From positions 62,001 to 126,000 of the forward strand of contig CAIQBO010000020.1 in assembly GCA_903870145.1 (NCBI GenBank): a DNA stretch of 64,000 bases, read 5' to 3'. Each line of letters begins with the position of its first letter. Position 1 is the stretch's first letter. Made by a program: the position numbers and the translations under genes. This DNA is from an uncultured Burkholderiales bacterium (lineage in GTDB: Bacteria; Pseudomonadota; Gammaproteobacteria; Burkholderiales; Burkholderiaceae_C). Positions 17,890-25,375 of the stretch are shown here, in pieces. The notes below the pieces were generated by a model. The model did no database searches. It was not told where the DNA came from and saw only the letters and a program-made list of their open reading frames with translations.

Positions 17890-18783
17890 ATGTTTGAGCT
17901 CAGTTTGCTGTGTCCAGAATCCAAGGTCGAGGACTTGAGCCAGGCCTTGGAGGCCTTGGAGGCTTTGAGTGTTTCGGTGGAAGATGCCGATGCGCAAACC
18001 GAAGCAGAGCAAGCTTTGTTTGGCGAGCCTGGCATGCCCCCGCCCAAAGACGGATGGCAACGCTCGAAGATGACGGCCTTGTTTGCCCAAGAGGCCGATG
18101 CCCGCCACGCTGGTCAAGTGCTCAAGGCGCAAGAATTTTTTGTGGGCTGCACTTTTTTGACGGTCTTGCCCGTGCCCGACCAAGACTGGGTGCGCCTGAC
18201 GCAGTCGCAATTCACGCCCGTGCAAGTCACGCCAGATTTTTGGATCGTGCCGACTTGGCATGAGCCGCCTGCGCAAGCCAAAACCATCATTCGCCTCGAT
18301 CCGGGTTTGGCGTTTGGAACTGGAACACACCCCACCACACGCATGTGTTTGCGCTGGATCGCACAGCAGCCCACGTGTGGCCACAGGGTGCTGGACTACG
18401 GCTGCGGCTCGGGTATCTTGGCCATCGGCGCTGCCAAATACGGGGCCCAGCAGATTGATGCCGTAGACATTGACCCGGCCGCCGTGAACGCCACACAGCT
18501 CAATGCAAAGGCCAATGCCGCCGTGCTTCAAGCCGGTTTGCCGACCCAAGCCCAAGGGCTGTACGACACAGTGTTGGCCAATATTTTGGCAAGCCCCCTC
18601 AAAGTTTTGGCGCCCCTGCTGTGCACCCATGTGGCCCCTGGCGGCGCGCTGGTGCTGGCCGGTATTTTGGAGCGGCAAGCGCAAGAGCTGCAGCAGGCCT
18701 ATGCCCCATTTCTGAAGTTGGTCGTCAGTGACCAAGAAGAGGGCTGGATTTTGATGACGGCCCGCCGGGCTCAGGGCGACTGA
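17890..18783 (+). CDS. prmA: Ribosomal protein L11 methyltransferase PrmA
   Basis: SAM-dependent methyltransferase of 297 residues that trimethylates lysines and the N-terminus of ribosomal protein L11. An N-terminal substrate-recruiting domain (MFELSLLCPESKVEDLSQAL) is followed by the catalytic domain with FGTGTHPTTRMCLRW, motif I DYGCGSGILAIGAAKYGA and motif IV VLANILASPLKVLAPLL. ATG 17890 was chosen because the protein then begins as other PrmA proteins do; an in-frame start at 17845 would overlap accC by 25 bases. It continues the accBC unit and is followed after 9 bases by the DUF3426 gene, a conserved order in betaproteobacteria. Confidence 0.95.
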   Translation: MFELSLLCPESKVEDLSQALEALEALSVSVEDADAQTEAEQALFGEPGMPPPKDGWQRSKMTALFAQEADARHAGQVLKAQEFFVGCTFLTVLPVPDQDWVRLTQSQFTPVQVTPDFWIVPTWHEPPAQAKTIIRLDPGLAFGTGTHPTTRMCLRWIAQQPTCGHRVLDYGCGSGILAIGAAKYGAQQIDAVDIDPAAVNATQLNAKANAAVLQAGLPTQAQGLYDTVLANILASPLKVLAPLLCTHVAPGGALVLAGILERQAQELQQAYAPFLKLVVSDQEEGWILMTARRAQGD

Positions 18784-18792
18784 GGCCTGACT

Positions 18793-19344
18793 GTGCCCAA
18801 GCACCAGGGTCAGACCTCGGGCGCATTGGACGGCTCAGGCGTCTTCTTGGTTTTAGCGATCTACGTTTTGAGCTTGAGCTTGTTGGCCCAATGCCTTTGG
18901 CACTTCAAAGACAGGTTGGCCGCCGAGCACCCCAGTCTCAAGCTGGTGCTTCAGCGCTTTTGCAAACTGGCCAATTGCCAAGTGCAAGCCCTGCGCGTGC
19001 TCGATGCGGTGGTGATTGACAGCGCGGCTTTGGAGCCATCTCGCGCGCCCGAGCATGCTGCGACTGGCGCCTTGATGCAAGGCCAGGCTGAGCCACAGAC
19101 TGAATTTCAATTGCAAGTGACTTTGCGCAACACTGCGCCCACCCAGGTTGCGACCAGTTGGCTGGAGTTGACCTTGACCGATGCGCAAGGCCAAGTGCTG
19201 GCGCGTAAAGTTTTCAACCCCGCTGTGTGGGGCGCTCCGAGAGTGATGGTGCCTGCCCAAGTTTGGGAGGGCCGTTTCAACTTGAAATTACCGCCTAATC
19301 AAGTGCCCTTGGCCGGCTACCGCTTGCTGGCGTTTTACCCTTAA
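18793..19344 (+). CDS. DUF3426-domain membrane protein, short form without zinc ribbon
   Basis: A 183-residue protein with one membrane helix at about 17-38 (VFLVLAIYVLSLSLLAQCLW) and a C-terminal DUF3426 domain (about 60-183: CKLANCQVQALRVLDAVVID, then LEVTLRNTAPTQ-like strands, WLELTLTDAQGQVLARKVF and PLAGYRLLAFYP). Function is unknown for the family. In most relatives the gene encodes a longer protein with an N-terminal CxxC zinc ribbon and a Pro-rich linker; here the frame begins with GTG only 9 bases after the prmA stop and contains no ribbon. It may be a natural short form or a 5' deletion. A terminator at 19366-19400 follows, better oriented for the opposite strand. Confidence 0.78.
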   Translation: MPKHQGQTSGALDGSGVFLVLAIYVLSLSLLAQCLWHFKDRLAAEHPSLKLVLQRFCKLANCQVQALRVLDAVVIDSAALEPSRAPEHAATGALMQGQAEPQTEFQLQVTLRNTAPTQVATSWLELTLTDAQGQVLARKVFNPAVWGAPRVMVPAQVWEGRFNLKLPPNQVPLAGYRLLAFYP

Positions 19345-19365
19345 GCCGCACGGGTACTGAGCCCC

Positions 19366-19400
19366 ATGAAAAAAGCCCGATGCTTTGGGCATCGGGCTTT
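19366..19400 (-). terminator. Intrinsic terminator of the H1-like gene
   Basis: A perfect 12-base-pair stem (AAAGCCCGATGC at 19372-19383 with its complement at 19389-19400) and a 5-base loop. Read on the minus strand, the stem ends in six consecutive T residues (19372 region to 19366), 31 bases after the stop of the H1-like gene. On the plus strand it also ends in TTT, so it may stop the DUF3426 transcript weakly. Confidence 0.85.
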
Positions 19401-19430
19401 GGCTTGCGCCTGCTCGCTTACACGATGAGA

Positions 19431-19889
19431 TCAGGGCTTAGCGGCCGAAGGAAACGGCCACGCAGCTTGAGGATTCAAAGTGGTTTGCGCTGCTGCATGT
19501 GCAGCAGGGGCAGCGGGTGCTTTCGCTGCTTTCTTAGCGGCCGGTTTTTTGGCAGCTTTCTTGGCAGCAGGTTTTTTAGCGGCCTTTTTAGGGGCAGCTT
19601 TTTTAGCAGCTTTCTTAGGAGCGGCTTTCTTAGCTGCTTTTTTAGGAGCGGCTTTTTTTGCTACAGCTTTTTTAGGAGCTGCTTTTTTAGCGGGAGCTGC
19701 TTTTTTAGGAGCGGCTTTTTTCGCTACAGCTTTTTTAGGAGCTGCTTTTTTAGCGGGAGCTGCTTTTTTAGGAGCGGCTTTTTTCGCTACAGCTTTTTTA
19801 GGAGCTGCTTTTTTAGCGGGAGCTGCTTTTTTTGCTACAGCTTTCTTAGGGGCGGCTTTTTTGGGTGCCGCTTTTTTTGCAGTTGCCAT
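19431..19889 (-). CDS. Histone H1-like Lys/Ala/Pro-repeat DNA-binding protein
   Basis: A 152-residue, extremely basic protein built almost only of Lys, Ala and Pro in [16 protein letters not shown] and [11 protein letters not shown] units, like the C-terminal tail of histone H1 and the chlamydial Hc2/AlgP-type proteins. Such proteins bind and condense DNA without sequence specificity. The last 17 residues ([17 protein letters not shown]) are not basic and form a distinct end. ATG 19889 was chosen because AAGGAG precedes it; an in-frame start 33 bases upstream has no ribosome site. At DNA level the gene contains a 63-base tandem repeat, so copy number may vary between strains. The 5' region holds two strong hairpins. 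Confidence 0.88.
   Translation of the reverse strand: MATAKKAAPKKAAPKKAVAKKAAPAKKAAPKKAVAKKAAPKKAAPAKKAAPKKAVAKKAAPKKAAPAKKAAPKKAVAKKAAPKKAAKKAAPKKAAKKAAPKKAAKKPAAKKAAKKPAAKKAAKAPAAPAAHAAAQTTLNPQAAWPFPSAAKP
19681..19826 (-). repeat. 63-base tandem repeat inside the H1-like gene
   Basis: The 20-mer GCTTTTTTAGCGGGAGCTGC recurs at 19681, 19744 and 19807, exactly 63 bases apart, and the sequence between copies is almost identical. The unit encodes 21 residues ([21 protein letters not shown] in cyclic order, shown here only as composition). In-frame expansion or contraction would not disrupt the gene. Confidence 0.85.
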
Positions 19890-19934
19890 GGTTTTTTCTC
19901 CTTGATCAATTCGAAAAATCAACAGAGGGAAACA

Positions 19935-19995
19935 CTTTACGCATGTTGGAGCGCGTAAAGCGATTCAAGGTGCTGAGGCATGCCTCAACACCTTG
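19935..19995 (-). promoter_or_regulatory. Two hairpins in the 5' region of the H1-like gene
   Basis: An inverted repeat at 19966-19995 (CAAGGTG...CACCTTG arms, 13 pairs with one G-U, CATG loop) and a second one at 19935-19960 (CTTTACGC with GCGTAAAG, 8 pairs) lie between the nrdB terminator and the H1-like ribosome site. Neither has a T tract, so they look like mRNA 5' structures or protein sites rather than terminators. Confidence 0.5.
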
Positions 19996-20003
19996 AACAC
20001 GGG

Positions 20004-20049
20004 AAAACCACGCCGCACAACCGCGGGTGGCGGTCATAGGGCGTGGTTT
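20004..20049 (-). terminator. Probable terminator after nrdB
   Basis: AAACCACGCC (20005-20014) pairs perfectly with GGCGTGGTTT (20040-20049), with further GC pairing possible inside. On the minus strand the stem ends in TTTT, 32 bases after the nrdB stop. Confidence 0.6.
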
Positions 20050-20080
20050 AAACAGGGTCGTCATGTGTGTTTGGAAGGGG

Positions 20081-21253
20081 TCAATCCCAGGACAGCGCGC
20101 CGCCCGATTGGTATTCAATCACGCGGGTTTCAAAGAAATTGCGCTCTTTCTTCAAGTCGATCATCTCGCTCATCCAGGGGAACGGGTTTTCTTCATTGGG
20201 GTACAAAGCTTCCAGGCCAATTTGGGTGGCGCGGCGGTTGGCAATGTAGCGCAAATAGCCTTTGAACATAGAGGCATTCAAGCCCAGCACGCCGCGGGGC
20301 ATGGTGTCTTCGGCGTAGCGGTATTCCAATTCAACGGCTTTTTCAAACAGCGCGATGATTTCGGCTTTGAATTCAGAGGTCCACAGCTGTGGGTTTTCCA
20401 GTTTGATTTGGTTGATCAAGTCGATGCCAAAATTGCAGTGCATGGACTCGTCACGCAAGATGTATTGGTATTGTTCAGCGGCGCCGGTCATCTTGTTTTG
20501 GCGGCCTAAAGCCAAAATTTGCGTGAAGCCGACATAGAAGAACAAGCCTTCCATGAGGCAGGCAAAGACGATCAAAGACTTGAGCAGGGTTTGATCGTCG
20601 GCCAAAGTGCCGGTCTTGAAGTGCGGGTCCATGATGGCGTCAATGAACGGGATCAGGAACTCGTCTTTGTCACGGATGGACTGAACTTCATGGTAGGCGT
20701 TGAAAATTTCGCTCTCGTCCAAACCCAAAGACTCCACGATGTACTGGTAGGCGTGGGTGTGGATGGCTTCTTCAAACGCTTGGCGCAGCAAGAATTGCCG
20801 GCACTCGGGGGCCGTGATGTGGCGGTATGTGCCCAAAGTGATGTTGTTGGCGGCCAGCGAATCGGCAGTGACGAAGAAGCCCAAGTTGCGCTTGATCAGG
20901 CGGCGCTCATCTTCGCTCAAGCCGTTGGGGTCTTTCCACAGGGCGATGTCGCGCGTCATGTTGACTTCTTGCGGCATCCAGTGGTTGGCGCAAGAGGCGA
21001 GGTATTTTTCCCAGGCCCATTTGTATTTGAACGGCACCAACTGGTTGACATCGGTCTTGCCGTTGATGATGCGCTTGTCAGCTGCATTGACGCGGCGCTT
21101 GATCGGCGCATCCGCTTGCGGACCGCTGGCCAGGGGCGCGCTGGATGGAAGAGTCGACAGATCTGCGAAGCGGTCGGCTGGTGCGCCGCTTAGGGGGAAG
21201 TTTGGCATTGCGCGAGGCAGTGCAGGTTGAGATGATTCGTCCCAGGACAACAT
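20081..21253 (-). CDS. nrdB: Ribonucleoside-diphosphate reductase small subunit NrdB
   Basis: Ferritin-like subunit of 390 residues that houses the dinuclear metal site and radical of class I ribonucleotide reductase, making deoxynucleotides with NrdA. Overall it resembles the chlamydial-type NrdB ([72 protein letters not shown]). The first ligand is Asp (D131) and the radical position is Tyr (Y169 in EEAIHTHAY), while Chlamydia has Glu and Phe there; so a normal tyrosyl-radical enzyme is predicted. Ligands E162 and H165 are present. The start could also be the Met at residue 16. It follows nrdA after a 118-base gap with two hairpins. Confidence 0.95.
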   Translation of the reverse strand: MLSWDESSQPALPRAMPNFPLSGAPADRFADLSTLPSSAPLASGPQADAPIKRRVNAADKRIINGKTDVNQLVPFKYKWAWEKYLASCANHWMPQEVNMTRDIALWKDPNGLSEDERRLIKRNLGFFVTADSLAANNITLGTYRHITAPECRQFLLRQAFEEAIHTHAYQYIVESLGLDESEIFNAYHEVQSIRDKDEFLIPFIDAIMDPHFKTGTLADDQTLLKSLIVFACLMEGLFFYVGFTQILALGRQNKMTGAAEQYQYILRDESMHCNFGIDLINQIKLENPQLWTSEFKAEIIALFEKAVELEYRYAEDTMPRGVLGLNASMFKGYLRYIANRRATQIGLEALYPNEENPFPWMSEMIDLKKERNFFETRVIEYQSGGALSWD

Positions 21254-21275
21254 AAAAATTCCAATGACTAAATTA

Positions 21276-21353
21276 TGAAAGCTTGCAAGCCAATTGCAAA
21301 GCTTTCATTTGAAATGAATGCAAATTGCGCACATAAGTGTTGTGCATTTGCAT
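21276..21353 (-). promoter_or_regulatory. Two stem-loops in the nrdA-nrdB gap
   Basis: Arms 21276-21288 and 21294-21307 form a 13-pair stem with one bulge; arms beginning ATGCAAAT at 21318-21325 and ending ATTTGCAT at 21346-21353 form a second stem. Neither is followed by a T tract in the direction of nrdB. They could be mRNA processing or stability elements that set the NrdA:NrdB ratio. Confidence 0.55.
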
Positions 21354-21371
21354 CGCGCGCAGATTGAAAAA

Positions 21372-24290
21372 TTATTGGCAAGCCTCGCATCCTGGGTCAT
21401 CGATCGCGCAAAATTTAATGTCGGTTGCAGGGATCGCATTCATCTGCGCTTGCGCTGCTGCCGCTGCTGCATCGAGCGCGCTCATGCCAGAGCCCGCAGC
21501 GCCCGAAGACACCGCGTTCATCTTGCCGTTTTGCACTGTCGATTTCTCGGCGTGCGTGGCACTGATGGTGCGCAAATAGTAGGTGGTCTTCAAGCCGCGA
21601 AGCCATGCGAGTTTGTAGGTGTCGTCCAGTTTTTTACCCGACGCGCCCGACATGTAAATGTTCAGCGACTGCGCTTGGTCGATCCACTTTTGGCGGCGAG
21701 CGGCCGCTTCGACCAACCAAGTTGTTTCAACTTCAAAGGCCGTGGCGTAAAGCGCTTTGATTTCTTGCGGCACACGGTCGATTGGGCGCAGCGAGCCGTC
21801 AAAGTGCTTCAAGTCCATGACCATCACGTCGTCCCACAGGCCAAGGCGCTTGAGGTCGCGCACCAAGTAGCTGTTGATGATGGTGAACTCGCCAGACAAG
21901 TTGGACTTGACCGACAGATTGCCAAAGCAAGGCTCGATGGACGCGTCCACCCCAATGATGTTGGAGATGGTGGCGGTTGGGGCAATGGCCACGCAGTTGG
22001 AGTTGCGCATGCCGTCTTTGGCAATCTTTTTGCGCAGGGCGTCCCAGTCCATGGTGACGCTGCGGTCGACTTCCACATAGCCGCCGCGGGCTTTCTCCAG
22101 CATGTCCAGGGTGTCCAACGGCAAAATGCCTTGGTCCCACAAAGAGCCTTTGTAGCTGGCGTATTTGCCGCGCTCGCTGGCCAACTCGGTCGAGGCCCAG
22201 TAGGCGTAGTAGCAAATGGCTTCCATCGAGCGGTCGGCGAATTCGACGGCTGCTTCAGAGGCGTAGGGCACACGCATTTCATACAAGGCGTCTTGGAAAC
22301 CCATAAGGCCCAAGCCCACTGGGCGGTGGCGCATGTTGGAGTCGCGGGCTTTTTTGACAGCGTAGTAGTTCACGTCGATCACGTTGTCGAGCATGCGCAT
22401 GGCGGTTTTGATGGTGCGCTGCAATTTGGCGTGGTCAATTTGCTTGCCGTTGGGTCCGTCGATCAAATGGCGGGGCAGGTTGACCGAGCCCAGATTGCAC
22501 ACGGCGGTTTCGGTGTCGCTGGTGTTCAGCGTGATCTCGGTGCACAGGTTAGACGAATGCACCACGCCGGCGTGCTGCTGGGGCGAGCGCACGTTGCAAG
22601 CGTCTTTGAAAGTGATCCAAGGGTGGCCGGTTTCAAACAGCATGGAGAGCATCTTGCGCCACAGGTCAGTGGCTTGGACTTGGCGGCTGGGGGTGATTTC
22701 GCCGCGCGCGGCTTTTTCTTCGTAAGCGACATAGGCCGTCTCAAACGGCAGGCCAAATTTGTCGTGCAAGTCAGGGCAGTCCGAGGGGGAGAACAAAGTC
22801 CAGCTGCCTTTTTCCATGACGCGGCGCATAAACAGGTCGGGGATCCAGTTGGCGGTGTTCATGTCGTGCGTGCGGCGGCGGTCGTCGCCGGTGTTTTTGC
22901 GCAGCTCTAAGAACTCTTCGATGTCCAAGTGCCAAGTTTCTAAGTAAGTGCACACCGCGCCCTTGCGCTTGCCGCCTTGGTTGACGGCCACGGCGGTGTC
23001 GTTGACCACCTTCAAGAAAGGCACAACACCTTGAGATTCGCCGTTGGTGCCCTTGATGTGGCTGCCCAAAGCGCGCACGCGGGTCCAGTCGTTGCCCAAG
23101 CCGCCAGCAAATTTGGAGAGCAAGGCGTTTTCTTTGATCGACTCGTAGATGCCGTCTAAGTCGTCGGGCACGGTGGTCAGGTAGCAGCTCGAGAGCTGCG
23201 AGCGCAGGCCCGCGCTGTTGAACAACGTAGGGGTGCTGGACATGAAGTCAAAGGAGGACAGAACTTCGTAGAACTCAATGGCGCGGGCTTCGCGGTCACT
23301 CTCATTGAGTGACAAGCCCATGGCCACGCGCATGAAAAAGGCTTGCGGCAACTCGATGCGCGTTTTGCGCAGGTGCAAAAAGTAACGGTCGTACAGGGTT
23401 TGCAGGCCCAGGTAGTCAAACTGCAAGTCGCGCTCGGCTTTCAAGGCCGAAGCCAGTTTGGGTAAGTCAAATTGCAGGAGTTTCTCGTCCAAGAGAGAGT
23501 TTGCAACGCCTTTTTTGATGAACTGGGGGAAGTAGTCCACGTAGTGGTGGGCCATGTCTTTGAGCAGTACTTCTTGGCCTAAAACTTCTTTGGCGATGGT
23601 GTGCATCAACAAGCGAGCCGTGACGTAGGTGTAGTCAGGGTCTTTTTCAATCAGGGTGCGAGAGGCCAAGATGGAGGCTTTGTAGACCTCCTCCATGGGC
23701 ACGCCGTCGTACAGGTTGCGCATGGTCTCGGCCACGATCGGGTCGGGATGCACGTCTTTGCCCAAGCCTTGGCAGGCGTTGACGATCAGGCCTTGCAAAT
23801 ACGCCAAGTCCAGGGGCACGCGCTCTCCTGCGTCGATCACGTGCAGCGTGGGCACTTTGGCCGGTGCTTTTTCTTCTTTGATTTGGGCGCGCTCTTGGGC
23901 GCGGCGCTCACGGTAGAGCACATAGGCGCGCGCCACTTCGTGGTTGCTGCTGCGCATCAGGCCCAACTCGACTTGGTCTTGCACGTCTTCAATGTGGAAG
24001 GTGCCACCGCCTGGGCGTGAGCGCATCAAGGCGCGCACCACGCCTTGGGTCATGCCTTCAACCACTTCGCGCACGCTGGCCGAAGCGGCGCCTTGGGTGC
24101 CGTGCACGGCCAAGAATGCTTTCATCAAGGCCACGGCAATTTTGTTCGGCTCAAAAGGCACGACCGCGCCATTGCGTCGAATGATTTGGTAGTGGGCCAG
24201 TGAGTTGGCAGCGCTGGTGGTGTTCGTTGTGGGCAAGGCAGAGCCCATCAGGCCTTGTGTTGTTGCAGTTGGGGTCAAATCAATTTGCAT
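21372..24290 (-). CDS. nrdA: Ribonucleoside-diphosphate reductase large subunit NrdA
   Basis: Catalytic and allosteric subunit of class I ribonucleotide reductase, 972 residues from ATG 24290. An N-terminal ATP-cone (YQIIRRNGAVVPFEPNKIAVAL) gives overall activity control; the longer N-terminal region up to about residue 220 leaves room for a second cone, as in the chlamydial type. Substrate and radical regions include SSCYLTTVPDDLDGIYESI, GGLGNDWTRVRALGSHIKGT, SNLCTEITLNT and NCVAIAPTATISNIIGVDAS. The C-terminal redox tail is PGCEACQ. In-frame TTG 24365 would add 25 residues made of ELT repeats; I prefer 24290 because the protein then starts MQIDLTPTAT, though its ribosome site is weak. Promoter and NrdR-like boxes lie at 24474-24521. 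Confidence 0.96.
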   Translation of the reverse strand: MQIDLTPTATTQGLMGSALPTTNTTSAANSLAHYQIIRRNGAVVPFEPNKIAVALMKAFLAVHGTQGAASASVREVVEGMTQGVVRALMRSRPGGGTFHIEDVQDQVELGLMRSSNHEVARAYVLYRERRAQERAQIKEEKAPAKVPTLHVIDAGERVPLDLAYLQGLIVNACQGLGKDVHPDPIVAETMRNLYDGVPMEEVYKASILASRTLIEKDPDYTYVTARLLMHTIAKEVLGQEVLLKDMAHHYVDYFPQFIKKGVANSLLDEKLLQFDLPKLASALKAERDLQFDYLGLQTLYDRYFLHLRKTRIELPQAFFMRVAMGLSLNESDREARAIEFYEVLSSFDFMSSTPTLFNSAGLRSQLSSCYLTTVPDDLDGIYESIKENALLSKFAGGLGNDWTRVRALGSHIKGTNGESQGVVPFLKVVNDTAVAVNQGGKRKGAVCTYLETWHLDIEEFLELRKNTGDDRRRTHDMNTANWIPDLFMRRVMEKGSWTLFSPSDCPDLHDKFGLPFETAYVAYEEKAARGEITPSRQVQATDLWRKMLSMLFETGHPWITFKDACNVRSPQQHAGVVHSSNLCTEITLNTSDTETAVCNLGSVNLPRHLIDGPNGKQIDHAKLQRTIKTAMRMLDNVIDVNYYAVKKARDSNMRHRPVGLGLMGFQDALYEMRVPYASEAAVEFADRSMEAICYYAYWASTELASERGKYASYKGSLWDQGILPLDTLDMLEKARGGYVEVDRSVTMDWDALRKKIAKDGMRNSNCVAIAPTATISNIIGVDASIEPCFGNLSVKSNLSGEFTIINSYLVRDLKRLGLWDDVMVMDLKHFDGSLRPIDRVPQEIKALYATAFEVETTWLVEAAARRQKWIDQAQSLNIYMSGASGKKLDDTYKLAWLRGLKTTYYLRTISATHAEKSTVQNGKMNAVSSGAAGSGMSALDAAAAAAQAQMNAIPATDIKFCAIDDPGCEACQ

Positions 24291-24304
24291 GGGGTTCTTT
24301 GTGT

Positions 24305-24347
24305 TCAATTCAGGTGTCAATTCGTGTGTCAATTCGGAAGTCAATTC
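24305..24347 (-). repeat. Four 12-base repeats in the nrdA leader
   Basis: TCAATTC occurs at 24305, 24317, 24329 and 24341, exactly 12 bases apart (GAATTGA on the nrdA strand). Three intervening 5-mers are related. The repeats lie between the putative nrdA transcription start and its ATG; if the upstream TTG were used they would encode repeated Glu-Leu-Thr units. Confidence 0.75.
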
Positions 24348-24473
24348 AGTCTTCAGGAGACGCAAGTTGGGCAGGGCATTGTGTCGGGCATTTTCGTGTT
24401 GAATGGGCTGGTATTGTGGCCAGATTCAGTGGGCTAATTGTCAATTTCACCAAAACCGCATATTGCGCATGAC

Positions 24474-24521
24474 ACACTATATCTGGGGTCTGGCATGAAT
24501 TCAAGCCACTAGGGGTAGTGT
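24474..24521 (-). promoter_or_regulatory. Pair of NrdR-box-like sites and the nrdA promoter
   Basis: ACACTATATCTGGGGT (24474-24489) matches 14 of 16 positions of the NrdR consensus ACACwATATmTwGTGT. CCACTAGGGGTAGTGT (24506-24521) matches 11 of 16, with both half-sites intact. Their starts are 32 bases apart, three helical turns, as in known NrdR-controlled promoters. On the minus strand TTGAAT (24504-24499) and TATAGT (24481-24476) form a -35/-10 pair with a 17-base spacer inside the box region, giving a start near 24469 and a leader of about 180 bases. nrdR itself is not in the window. Confidence 0.8.
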
Positions 24522-24783
24522 ACCGCGCCTAAATTGCCCGGGTGCTGCGCGCGCCTTGGTCAGGGCGCGCCAGGGCGATGCAGCAGGAGAGTTTTCAAGA
24601 CCGAAATGCGGGCTTGAAATCCGCACCCTGTATGACTGTTGATATGCAACACCAGAATTGATGCGCATTAGCTTGCATTTCCCTTCTGAAGGCCTTGAAA
24701 AACAGAGGTTTTAACTTTGGGCTGATATTTTGTGATGCGTGCGGCGCACAAAAAGAGGACGAGAAATTATTTTTAAAATATTT
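24522..24783. other. Non-coding stretch between ampD and the nrdA promoter, with base-pairing potential
   Basis: No convincing gene is seen. At 24543-24585 TGCTGC and GCAGCA enclose a 7-pair GC stem (24549-24555 with 24564-24570). At 24593-24625 two hairpins exclude each other: TTTCAAG with CTTGAAA, or TGCGG with CCGCA. The part from 24755 to 24795 is very AT-rich. I could not match 6S RNA, 4.5S RNA, tmRNA, RNase P or a cobalamin riboswitch. A small RNA on either strand is possible. Confidence 0.35.
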
Positions 24784-25359
24784 TCAACATTCGGGAAAAT
24801 ACTGAGGTGGCCAAACCACGCTGGACTGCAATCGAGACCAATCAAAGCCAGGCCCTGGGTCTTTTTTGCGTCCTGGGGCGATGTGCTCGTGCCCAGCAAT
24901 GTGGGCGATCGGGTAGCGCGCGGCCAGCGCGTGACACAAGTTCGTCAAGCTTTGGTATTGGGCTGGCTCAAAGCGATCGCCTTCAAGCCCTTCGAGCTCG
25001 ATGCCAATGCTGTCGTCGTTGCAATTGCTGCGGCCTCGGTAGTGCGATGGGCCAGCGTGCCATGCCCGATCGTTGCAACTGACGAATTGCCACATCTGGC
25101 CAGTGCGCTGAATCAAAAAGTGCGATGAGACTTGCAGGCCACGAATGCTCTGGAAATAGGGGTGTGCGTCCCAATCGAGTTGGTTGGTGAACAAGTCGTG
25201 CACTTCATGGCCGCCGTAATGACCCGGGGGCAAACTGATGGAGTGCAGCACCAAGAGGTCGATCAAGGCGGTTTCGGGGCGGGCGCCAAAGTTGGGTGAG
25301 TGGCATGGCTTTGCCATGTCACACCAACCGCCTTGCCAATTTGTGGGGGTGGTGGTCAC
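24784..25359 (-). CDS. ampD: 1,6-anhydro-N-acetylmuramyl-L-alanine amidase AmpD
   Basis: Cytoplasmic zinc amidase of 191 residues (amidase_2 family) that cleaves anhydro-muropeptides during murein recycling and so keeps AmpC-type beta-lactamase inducers low. Matches to E. coli AmpD include LIDLLVLHSISLPPGHYGG with the first zinc His, FLIQRTGQMWQFV, RAWHAGPSHYRGR, CNDDSIGIELEG and GHEHIAPGRKKDPGPGFDW with the other zinc ligands. I chose GTG 25359, which gives TTTPTNWQGGWCDMAKPCHS near the start and the family length; the frame remains open far upstream but that part overlaps the PP0621 gene. It is the last gene of a three-gene minus-strand unit. Confidence 0.92.
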   Translation of the reverse strand: MTTTPTNWQGGWCDMAKPCHSPNFGARPETALIDLLVLHSISLPPGHYGGHEVHDLFTNQLDWDAHPYFQSIRGLQVSSHFLIQRTGQMWQFVSCNDRAWHAGPSHYRGRSNCNDDSIGIELEGLEGDRFEPAQYQSLTNLCHALAARYPIAHIAGHEHIAPGRKKDPGPGFDWSRLQSSVVWPPQYFPEC

Positions 25360-25375
25360 AGTGGGGGCCCTGAGG

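Noticed and set aside
17833..18804. A 323-codon open frame on the minus strand over prmA
   Set aside because: Shadow of prmA, which has clear methyltransferase motifs; the antisense product is low in recognisable structure.
19681..19826. Regular repeats that could suggest a CRISPR array
   Set aside because: The repeats are 63 bases, without unique spacers, in frame within a coding gene.
19380..19958. Plus-strand frames rich in Phe/Ser/Cys/Gly or Ala/Phe repeats
   Set aside because: They are reverse-strand readings of the H1-like repeats, and the terminator and ribosome site fit only the minus-strand gene.
21318..22910. A 530-codon open frame on the plus strand
   Set aside because: It is the antisense of nrdA, whose codon use leaves the opposite strand open. 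Its His/Val/Gly-rich translation matches no family I know and there is no ribosome site.
24522..24783. A cobalamin riboswitch, 6S RNA, 4.5S RNA or tmRNA before nrdA
   Set aside because: I looked for the B12 box, the SRP GNAR loop and tmRNA ends on both strands and found no match, so only unspecified structure is reported.
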